Assembly (NCBI RefSeq): GCF_900113185.1
Contig: NZ_FOZD01000001.1
Span: 248,001 to 312,000, forward strand
Reading direction: 5' to 3'
Length of the DNA: 64,000 nt
Origin: Agromyces sp. CF514
GTDB taxonomy: Bacteria; Actinomycetota; Actinomycetes; Actinomycetales; Microbacteriaceae
Position 1 is the first letter of the stretch. Each line of letters opens with the position of its first letter. The notes beneath the pieces were generated by a model, which was given only the letters and a program-made list of their open reading frames with translations, had not been told where the DNA came from and made no database searches. A program made the translations under genes and the position numbers. Of the stretch, positions 8,337-15,198 are shown in pieces.

Positions 8337-9089
8337 ATGGCGAACTCCGGATCCGGCGACTCGATGACCGATCGCGTGGTGCGCGTGCTCGAGACCTTCA
8401 CGCCGAGCCGCAGCGTGCAGACGGCCGCGCAGATCGGCCGGCGGGCCGGCCTGCCGCCGTCGACGGCGCACCGGCTCGTCGGCGAGCTGGTGGAGTCCGG
8501 TCTGCTCGAGCGCGATGATGACCGCCGCATTCGCATGGGCGTCAGGCTCTGGGAGCTCGCGACCCGCTCGTCGCACACGCTCCGGCTGCGCGAGGCGGCG
8601 CTTCCGTCGATGGGCCGCGTGCAGGCCCGCATCGGCGAGCACACGCAGCTCGCCGTGCTCGAACAGGACGAGGCCCTGCTGCTCGAACGCCTCTCCGACC
8701 CGGATGCCGGGTCGAACGTCATCAGGGTGGCCGGGCGACTGCCGCTGCACGCCTCGTCGTCGGGGCTCGTGCTCCTCGCGTTCGGCGACCGCGACGTGCG
8801 CGAGCGGATCCTCGCCGGGCCGCTCGCGCGGACCTCCGCCGAGACGATCACCGATCCGGCCGCCCTTCGGCGCAAGCTCGCCGAGGTGCGCTCGCTCGGA
8901 CACGCCGTGGCGCCCGGTTCGATCGAGGCGGTCTCGACGGGCGTGGCGGTTCCCGTGCGGGACGAGACCGGTGAGGTGGTCGCCGCGCTCTCGGTCGTGC
9001 TGCCCAGGCGGGCGGCGGTCGACCCGGCGCTCGTCGAGCTGCGTGTCGCGGCGCGCGACATCTCGAGAGCGCTCGGCCACCGGCGCTGA
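8337..9089 (+). CDS. IclR-family regulator of the pca operon
   Basis: A 250-residue IclR protein. The winged helix-turn-helix spans residues ~10-70 (TAAQIGRRAGLPPSTAHRLVGEL), followed by the effector-binding domain with LPLHASSSGLVLLAF and a C-terminal VSTGVAVPVRDETGEVVAALSV segment. Divergent placement next to pcaH makes it the likely protocatechuate- or beta-ketoadipate-responsive regulator (PcaR/PcaU-like). Whether it activates or represses cannot be read from the sequence. The ATG at 8337 gives a typical length; in-frame codons further upstream would intrude into the spacer. Confidence 0.85.
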   Translation: MANSGSGDSMTDRVVRVLETFTPSRSVQTAAQIGRRAGLPPSTAHRLVGELVESGLLERDDDRRIRMGVRLWELATRSSHTLRLREAALPSMGRVQARIGEHTQLAVLEQDEALLLERLSDPDAGSNVIRVAGRLPLHASSSGLVLLAFGDRDVRERILAGPLARTSAETITDPAALRRKLAEVRSLGHAVAPGSIEAVSTGVAVPVRDETGEVVAALSVVLPRRAAVDPALVELRVAARDISRALGHRR

Positions 9090-9202
9090 GACCGCCTCCG
9101 CCGAGGTCGTCGCTCCGACGCCGCGACGGGCCCTCGCGCCTCGGCGCCGCGAGCCATACGCTGGACCAGAGTCGTGCGGGGGCGCGACGGATCGGGGGCA
9201 CC

Positions 9203-11059
9203 GTGGAGTTCCGCGCCGCGACCGCCTCGTCACGTCGTCGCCGGGTCTCCCGCGGCGGGTTCCACGTCGGGCTGGCGACCGCGCTGGTCGTCGGTGCGCT
9301 CGGGATGCTCGGCGGCGCGGCGGCATCCGTCATCGGGATCTCGGATGCCCCGGCCGCCCGTGCGCTGACGGTGTCCGCCGTATCGCAGCCCGCCGAGCCC
9401 CGGCCGTTCGAGCCGCGGCCGTTCGAGCCGCTGCCGGTGGACCCGGTCGAGAGCGACGCGCCGACCCCGACGCCGACGCCGGAGCCGACCCCCACTCCGA
9501 CGACCGAACCCGAGACCCCGACGCCGACGCCCGAGCCGACCGACGAACCGACTGGCGAGCCCGTCGTGCCCACCGAGACGGTCGAGCCGACCGAGAGCGC
9601 TCCGCCGACCCAGCCGCCGACCGAGACGCCCGTGCCCACCGTCGTGCCCGGCATTCCGCCGGCGGTCGCGGACCCGACGACCTCGGTGCTCTCGTGGATC
9701 ATCGCGGCCGTGGTCCTGGTGGTCGCGGCCGGCATCCTGCTGTTCGTCCGCAGGACGCCGAGCGCCACTCCGGGCGACGCGGGCGAGGAGTCGCCCGTGG
9801 GCGGCGAGCCCGGCGACTCGTCCGACGACGAGACCCGGTGGGCACCGCCGGCCACGGCGACGCTCGCGGCGATGGAGGACATCGGCTCCGCGATGACCGA
9901 CGCCGGGTACTCGGTCGCGACCGTGCACGAGACCCTGCTCGACGTCGCCCGCGCGAACAAGCTGATCGGCGCCGAGATCGTGGTGTTCCCGACGGCGCTG
10001 CTCGTGTCGGCGCGAGGAGTCGACACGACCAGCACGGGAGCCATCGCGAGCGGCGAACGCCTGCTGCTGCTCGACCAGATCGACGAGCTGCAGCACATCG
10101 TCGACGATGCACGGTCGGGCGAGGCCGATCCCGCCGAGCTGCGCGAACGGGTCGCGCGGATGCGCGACCGGCCGCGGCCGTACTCGCCGTTGCAGCGGGG
10201 AGCGGCGTACCTGCTGCTGAGCGCGGGGCTCGCGGTGCTGCTCGGGGCTTCGTGGTCGGGGGTCGTCGCGGCCGCCGTGCTCGGGGCCGGCGTCGGTGCT
10301 GCGCTGCTCGCCGGTGAGCGGCTGCCCGCGCGATACCAGTCGCTGCTCACCGTGGCGCTCGCGTTCACGGTCGCCCTCGCAGTGCTGATCGGCATGCATC
10401 TCGGACTCGACTCCGGCGCGTTGCCGGCGGTCATCGCCCCTCTCGTGATCCTGCTGCCGGGGGGCCTGCTCACCGTCGGTGCGATCGAGCTCGCGACCGG
10501 GCAGATGATGTCGGGTGCGGGGCGCCTCGCCGCCGGAGCGATGCAGCTCGTGCTCCTCGCCGTGGGCGTCGTCGCGGCGGGCGCGCTCGTCGGCATCCCG
10601 TCGGTCGCGGTCAGCGGCTCGGCGACGACGCTCGGCGTGCTGGCGCCCTGGATCGCGGTCGCGCTCTTCGGCGTCGGCATCGTCGTCTACAAGTGCGGCC
10701 CGTGGTCGTCGCTCGGATGGATCCTCGTCGTGCTCTACGTCGCGTACGGGGCACAGGTGCTCGGGTCGGTCTTCTTCGGCGGCGTGCTCTCATCGCTCAT
10801 CGGCGCCCTCGTCGTCACTCCCGTCACCGTCATCGTCGCGCGACAGCGTTCCGGCCCGGCACCGCTCGTGAGCTTCATGCCCGCGTTCTGGCTGCTCGTG
10901 CCCGGCGCACTCGGACTCGTCGGCGTCGCGACGGCGCTCGGGGGCGACACGACCGGGTCGAGCGCGCTCATCACCACGCTCGCGACCATGGTGGCGATCT
11001 CGCTCGGCGTGCTCGCGGGCACGGCGGTGTCGAGCCGCTTCGGGCGGCCCGTGCTCTGA
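9203..11059 (+). CDS. Threonine/serine exporter family protein (ThrE-like) with Pro/Thr-rich extension
   Basis: 618 residues from a GTG start with GGGGG about 5 nt upstream. The C-terminal ~400 residues match the ThrE/ThrP architecture: a soluble segment at ~210-320 (AGYSVATVHETLLDVARANKL, then IVVFPTALLVSARG) and about ten membrane helices, including LVILLPGGLLTVGAIELATG. ThrE proteins export threonine and serine by the proton motive force. Unusually, this one begins with a signal-like helix (~22-45), a Pro/Thr/Glu-rich region at ~65-150 (repeats of TPTP) and a separate helix at ~165-185. The extension probably lies outside the membrane. Confidence 0.82.
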   Translation: MEFRAATASSRRRRVSRGGFHVGLATALVVGALGMLGGAAASVIGISDAPAARALTVSAVSQPAEPRPFEPRPFEPLPVDPVESDAPTPTPTPEPTPTPTTEPETPTPTPEPTDEPTGEPVVPTETVEPTESAPPTQPPTETPVPTVVPGIPPAVADPTTSVLSWIIAAVVLVVAAGILLFVRRTPSATPGDAGEESPVGGEPGDSSDDETRWAPPATATLAAMEDIGSAMTDAGYSVATVHETLLDVARANKLIGAEIVVFPTALLVSARGVDTTSTGAIASGERLLLLDQIDELQHIVDDARSGEADPAELRERVARMRDRPRPYSPLQRGAAYLLLSAGLAVLLGASWSGVVAAAVLGAGVGAALLAGERLPARYQSLLTVALAFTVALAVLIGMHLGLDSGALPAVIAPLVILLPGGLLTVGAIELATGQMMSGAGRLAAGAMQLVLLAVGVVAAGALVGIPSVAVSGSATTLGVLAPWIAVALFGVGIVVYKCGPWSSLGWILVVLYVAYGAQVLGSVFFGGVLSSLIGALVVTPVTVIVARQRSGPAPLVSFMPAFWLLVPGALGLVGVATALGGDTTGSSALITTLATMVAISLGVLAGTAVSSRFGRPVL

Positions 11060-11177
11060 CCGGAGACGGATGCCGCGGCGCCGACCAGTGCTGCCCCTGA
11101 TGCCGCCTTCGGACTCGCGGCGGAGCATCCGAATCGAACACGTCGATCGACGCGCACCACGCGAGAGGAGTCGGACG

Positions 11178-12254
11178 ATGTCACTGAACTCATACGGGTT
11201 GCTCAAGGGGCGCGCCGTGGCGAAACGGCGCGAGGAACGATCCGGGTCGAGCCCGCACTACCAGATCCATCTCGTCGACGACGCCGGCACGGACTACCGG
11301 ATCGCCGTCAACGTGCTCTCGAAGCTCGCGCCGTCGGAGCTGCTGTTCATCGCCGACGAGGACTTCCGGCATCCGCTGCTCGATGCGCTTCCGAACGCCT
11401 CGGGCTGGACCCCGCTGCCGTCGACGCCGGGCGGCGTCAGCCTCGACTTCATCCGAGGCAACCTCTTCGACCGCGCCGACATGAGACTCCTGCCGCCGAG
11501 CGCCGACGGCCCCGACAACGATCTGGCCGACGTGTTCGACCACTACGTCGACCGTGCGATCGCCACGCCGAGCGTGCAGGTGTACGCGTTCGGTGAGCGG
11601 TGGGGGCCCGAGCAGGGCAAGCCCGACAAGATCTTCGGGTTCTCGCCGGGCAACGGCGTGCACGACATCCACATGAACCAGGGGAACTCCGGAACGTTCA
11701 CCGGTGACGACGGCGTCTTCCAGGACGGCGGCATCCTGTTTCACTTCGTCGACGACGGCCGTTGGGTCGCCGTGTTCCTCGCGTTCCAGAGCCAGGCCTG
11801 GCACACGGATGACGCGACGGGTCACACGCTCGTCGGCGGGACGCAGGGCGCCCCGGCGGGATCGGGCTCGACCGGGTCCGGTGCGCCGTCACCCGCCACG
11901 TCGCCCGCCACGTCACCCGTCGGCGAAGGCGATCACCGTGTGCGCATCGTCGGCGCGCTCGTGAACCCGGTCGGCCCGGCGCCCGAGGCGGAGACGGTCA
12001 CGCTGATCAACACGACGCCCGCGTCGATCGAGCTCGCGGGCTGGCAGCTCGCCGATCAGCAGAAGCATCGCGGACCGGTTCCGGGCGGCACGCTGGCGCC
12101 CGGGGCGACCATCTCGTTCGGAATGCCGACCGGCGTGCAGCTCGGCAACCGCGGCGGCATCCTCACCCTGCTCGACGAGCACGGCCTGAAGGTCGACGGT
12201 GTCGCGTACACCGCCGACGAAGCGAGGAACGAGGGCTGGACGGTCGTCTTCTGA
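11178..12254 (+). CDS. YukJ/DUF2278-family protein with C-terminal lamin-tail domain
   Basis: 358 residues from an ATG preceded by GAGAGGAG. Residues 1-215 match the DUF2278 (YukJ) family: MSLNSYGLLKG start, IAVNVLSKLAPSELLF and the invariant GNGVHDIHMNQGN, whose histidines and asparagine could form an active site. A Ser/Thr/Pro-rich linker (~225-250) leads to a lamin-tail-like beta-sandwich (~255-358; GDHRVRIVGALVNPVG, TLINTTPASIELAGWQLAD). The biochemical function of YukJ proteins is not established. There is no signal peptide, so it is probably cytoplasmic. Confidence 0.8.
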   Translation: MSLNSYGLLKGRAVAKRREERSGSSPHYQIHLVDDAGTDYRIAVNVLSKLAPSELLFIADEDFRHPLLDALPNASGWTPLPSTPGGVSLDFIRGNLFDRADMRLLPPSADGPDNDLADVFDHYVDRAIATPSVQVYAFGERWGPEQGKPDKIFGFSPGNGVHDIHMNQGNSGTFTGDDGVFQDGGILFHFVDDGRWVAVFLAFQSQAWHTDDATGHTLVGGTQGAPAGSGSTGSGAPSPATSPATSPVGEGDHRVRIVGALVNPVGPAPEAETVTLINTTPASIELAGWQLADQQKHRGPVPGGTLAPGATISFGMPTGVQLGNRGGILTLLDEHGLKVDGVAYTADEARNEGWTVVF

Positions 12255-12261
12255 GGCGCGC

Positions 12262-13734
12262 TCAGTCGGCGACGGGCTCGGGCGTGCTCGACTCGGTGGG
12301 CGACTCGATCTTGATGACCTCGTCGGCGTGATCGGAGGCGAGGGCGGCATCCGTCGCCTTGAGCTGCTCGGGGGTGAGCCGCAGGCGCTCGGCCTTCGAG
12401 GGTCGGATCGCGGGCACGTCGCCGACGATCGGCACGGGCGTGCGGTATCGCCGGAACGCGTAGCGCGCCCAGAGCCCGCTCATGGTGCTGAGCCGGTTGC
12501 GGGAGCCGAGCAGGCTGTTGATGTGCACGAACAGCCAGGCGGCCCAGGCCGGGTAGCCGGTGAGCCCGATGAGCTTGCGGAACCCGGGCACGTGGCGCAG
12601 GAACGACATCGAGTGCAGCACGGGCAGGTTGGCCATACCCGGGATCTCGCCGACCGCCGACCGGCGTCCGATGATGGCGAGCTGGCCCTTGTCGTAGTAC
12701 TCGAAGCGCTCGGTGGGCTGCCCGGCGAGGATCCGGATGATCTGCTTGCCGATGTGGTGCCCGCCCTGGATCGCGGGCTGCGCGAGCTGGGGCAGGTCCT
12801 GCGGTGCGATCGCGATGTCGCCGGCGGCGAAGACGCCGGGGAGCCCGACGACCTGGAGGTCCTCGCCGACCCTGATGCGGTCGTGCTCGTCGAGGGGGAG
12901 GCTCCAGTACTGCACCTCTTCATGCGGTGCGACGCCCGTGGCCCAGATGGTCATGTCGGAGGGGATCGACCGGCCGTCGGTGAGCACGACGGCCCGCTCC
13001 TGCACCTCGGCGACGCCCGCGCCGAGGCAGAGCTCCACGTCGCGGTGCACGAGCTGGTTGGCCGCGTAGGTGCGCAGCTTCGGGATGAACGGCTTCAGCA
13101 GCTCCTGCCCGCGCTGCACGATCGTGATGCGGAACGCCTCGCCCTCGAGCTCGGGGTACGCCGGGCGGAGCCCCTGGTCGCGGAGCTCGGCGAGGGCGCC
13201 GGCCATCTCGACCCCGGTCGCGCCGCCGCCGACGACCACCACGTGCAGGCCGTCGGTGCGCCCCTCCTGCTGGGTCGCCAGCTCGAGGCGCGTGAAGAGG
13301 GTGTCGCGGATGCGGATCGCCTGCGACCGCGAGTACACGGCGAAGGCGTGCTCCTTCGCGCCGGGCGTGCCGAAGTAGGCGGTGGTCACGCCGTTCGCGA
13401 GCACGAGGTAGTCGTAGTCGATCGTCTTGCCGTCGAGCAGGCGCACCGACTTGGCGTCGGGGTCGATCTCCATGAGGTGCTCGTGCACGATGTCGAGGTT
13501 CGGCTGGTGGATGCGGAGGCTCCGCAGGAAGTGGGTGACGTCGCCCGGGTTCAGGCCGCCCGTCGCCACCTGGTAGAGCAGCGGCTGGAACGTGTTGTAC
13601 ACCCGGCGGTCGATGAGCGTCACGCGCACGGGAGCCTTCGCGAGGGCCTTCGCGGCATTCACGCCGGCGAACCCGCCGCCGACGATCACGACGTGGGGGA
13701 GCGGTGCGTCAGGGGGCGTGGATGCATGCGTCAC
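12262..13734 (-). CDS. ndh: Type II NADH dehydrogenase
   Basis: 490 residues from a GTG start. An N-terminal FAD-binding Rossmann fold (VVIVGGGFAGVNAAKAL) and a second, NADH-binding one (VVVVGGGATGVEMAGAL, near residue 160) flank a conserved WATGVAP and GVFAAGDIA. The C-terminal ~120 residues contain the aromatic stretch YPAWAAWLFVHI that anchors NDH-2 to the membrane. It passes electrons from NADH to menaquinone without pumping protons. The gene is tail-to-tail with the YukJ gene (7-nt gap). TACCGT lies 7 nt before the start, so the mRNA may be leaderless. Confidence 0.92.
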   Translation of the reverse strand: MTHASTPPDAPLPHVVIVGGGFAGVNAAKALAKAPVRVTLIDRRVYNTFQPLLYQVATGGLNPGDVTHFLRSLRIHQPNLDIVHEHLMEIDPDAKSVRLLDGKTIDYDYLVLANGVTTAYFGTPGAKEHAFAVYSRSQAIRIRDTLFTRLELATQQEGRTDGLHVVVVGGGATGVEMAGALAELRDQGLRPAYPELEGEAFRITIVQRGQELLKPFIPKLRTYAANQLVHRDVELCLGAGVAEVQERAVVLTDGRSIPSDMTIWATGVAPHEEVQYWSLPLDEHDRIRVGEDLQVVGLPGVFAAGDIAIAPQDLPQLAQPAIQGGHHIGKQIIRILAGQPTERFEYYDKGQLAIIGRRSAVGEIPGMANLPVLHSMSFLRHVPGFRKLIGLTGYPAWAAWLFVHINSLLGSRNRLSTMSGLWARYAFRRYRTPVPIVGDVPAIRPSKAERLRLTPEQLKATDAALASDHADEVIKIESPTESSTPEPVAD

Positions 13735-13741
13735 AGGATCA

Positions 13742-13747
13742 ACGGTA
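13742..13747 (-). promoter_or_regulatory. -10 element TACCGT before ndh
   Basis: TACCGT on the minus strand fits TANNNT and ends 7 nt before the GTG at 13734, close to the spacing seen at other leaderless-type starts in this window. Confidence 0.4.
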
Positions 13748-13818
13748 CAGACCCCGTCGCCGCCCCGGGTTCTCAGGGGGTTCGGCGACCCCGCCGCGCA
13801 GCGGAGCGCCGGACCCGG

Positions 13819-14829
13819 TCAGCGACGCGGCAGGGCGAGGATGCGTTCGAACGCTGCATCCGCCCCTGGGTCGACGCGTTGCAGGTCGGGCGTCGCATCG
13901 AGGAACGACATGATCTCGCGCGCCCCCCGGTCGAACGTGATCGTGGTGGCGAACTCGGGCACGAGCGCCTTCACCTTGGCGTTGTCGAAGACCATGGAGT
14001 GCGCCTTGTCGCCCAGCAGCCCAGGGCCCCACTCGGGGTTCACCGCCGCGATGGTCTCGGACGCCACGTGCACGAGCTCCGGGTCGCGCACGCCCGCGGC
14101 CTCGGCGAGCCATCCGTAGATCTGGTTCCACGTCGGCGCATGGTCGCCCGTGATGTGGAATGCGTCTCCCACCGCCAGGGGGCTGCCGAGCAGCCCGACG
14201 AAGGCGACGGCGAAGTCGCGGTGGTGCGTGATCGTCCAGAGGCTCGTGCCGTCGCCGTGCACGACCACGGGCTTGCCCGCCCGCATGCGCGCGATGTCGG
14301 TGTACCCGCCGAGCGTCGGCAGCAGGGTGCGGTCGTACGTGTGCGACGGGCGCACGATCGTCGCCGGGAACCCGCGTCGGCGCACCGCCTCGACGAGCAG
14401 GTCTTCGCAGGCGATCTTGTCGCGGGAGTACTGCCACTCGGGATTCACGAGCGGGGTCGACTCGGTGACCGGAAGCCGGCTCGGCGGGGTCTGGTACGCC
14501 GAGGCGCTGCTGATGAAGACGTACTGGCCGACGCGCCCTTCGAAGAGCTCGAGGTCGGTGCGGATGTGCTCGGGCGTGAACGCGAGGAACTCGCACACCA
14601 CGTCGAATTCGAGCGGCGAGGCGGTGTCGAACCCGAGCGCGGCGCGTACCGACTCGGGGTCGCGGATGTCGGCGGCCAGCACCCGCACCCCATCGGGCAG
14701 GGGTCGGTACCGCGACGACGTGCCGCGGTTCAGCACCGTGACCTCGTGGCCCACAGCAACGGCTCGGGCCACGCACGCCGAACTGATGACGCCGCTGCCG
14801 CCGATGAAGAGGATGCGCTTGCCGGTCAC
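13819..14829 (-). CDS. NAD-dependent epimerase/dehydratase family protein
   Basis: 336 residues from a GTG start. The Rossmann motif is atypical: ILFIGGSGVISSACVARA replaces the usual GxxGxxG. A short-chain-dehydrogenase-type active site is partly present (FISSASAYQ, then EWQYSRDKIACED, Tyr and Lys four apart). Extended-SDR features continue through VRPSHTYDRT and the ITHHRDFAVAFV segment. Proteins of this type act on nucleotide sugars or RNA-like substrates; the substrate here is unknown. It lies 7 nt downstream of the small acidic protein gene and is probably co-transcribed with it. Confidence 0.82.
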   Translation of the reverse strand: MTGKRILFIGGSGVISSACVARAVAVGHEVTVLNRGTSSRYRPLPDGVRVLAADIRDPESVRAALGFDTASPLEFDVVCEFLAFTPEHIRTDLELFEGRVGQYVFISSASAYQTPPSRLPVTESTPLVNPEWQYSRDKIACEDLLVEAVRRRGFPATIVRPSHTYDRTLLPTLGGYTDIARMRAGKPVVVHGDGTSLWTITHHRDFAVAFVGLLGSPLAVGDAFHITGDHAPTWNQIYGWLAEAAGVRDPELVHVASETIAAVNPEWGPGLLGDKAHSMVFDNAKVKALVPEFATTITFDRGAREIMSFLDATPDLQRVDPGADAAFERILALPRR

Positions 14830-14836
14830 GGGGCGC

Positions 14837-15103
14837 CTAGATCGACTCGTCGTCCTTCTCGGACTGCACCGGATCACTGTCGGGGGCGTCGAAGCGGTAC
14901 TCCACGACCTTGCCGTCTTCGGCCTCGCGCTCGTCGCCCGCGGTGTACCAGAAGATCGACTCCAACCCGCGGACGGCGGCGATCGACGCGATGCGCTCCT
15001 CGACCTCGCCGTCGATGAGGGCTCGTCGCTCGGTCGTGCCGGCCAACGGTCCGTCGACGTACTCGACGAGATACTCGGCCTCGGTGCTGTTGCTGTCCGT
15101 CAT
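14837..15103 (-). CDS. Small acidic protein of unknown function
   Basis: 88 residues, strongly acidic. It begins MTDSNSTEAEYLVEYVDGPLAG, a pattern of two beta strands often seen in small uncharacterised actinobacterial proteins, and ends in a disordered acidic tail. No catalytic motif or membrane helix is seen. The ATG has both GGAGG close upstream and a TACGTT exactly 6 nt upstream. It precedes the epimerase-like gene and is divergent from the alpha-mannosidase gene. Confidence 0.65.
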   Translation of the reverse strand: MTDSNSTEAEYLVEYVDGPLAGTTERRALIDGEVEERIASIAAVRGLESIFWYTAGDEREAEDGKVVEYRFDAPDSDPVQSEKDDESI

Positions 15104-15109
15104 GCCTCC

Positions 15110-15115
15110 AACGTA
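15110..15115 (-). promoter_or_regulatory. -10-like element TACGTT before the small acidic protein
   Basis: TACGTT (minus strand) ends 6 nt before the ATG at 15103. A GGAGG lies between the element and the start codon, so a leadered transcript is equally possible. Confidence 0.3.
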
Positions 15116-15119
15116 CGCC

Positions 15120-15125
15120 TAGACT
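15120..15125 (+). promoter_or_regulatory. -10-like element TAGACT upstream of the alpha-mannosidase
   Basis: TAGACT matches the TANNNT consensus about 73 nt before the mannosidase ATG. The gene itself has a Shine-Dalgarno sequence (GGAAGG), consistent with a leadered mRNA from this element. Confidence 0.35.
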
Positions 15126-15198
15126 GCTGCGGCGACACCCCCATCGCACCGCACCGTCGCGGGCGGCCAGAGGTGATCCACCGATCGGAAGGCGGCAC

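Noticed and set aside
9450-9660. Pro/Thr-rich repeat region as a possible frameshift or non-coding repeat
   Set aside because: The frame stays open through the repeats into a conserved exporter domain; similar stalks occur in surface proteins, including 47180-47280 in this window.
12199-15018. A long plus-strand open frame covering ndh and the epimerase-like gene
   Set aside because: It is antisense to two recognisable enzymes, and its own translation is low-complexity and charged.
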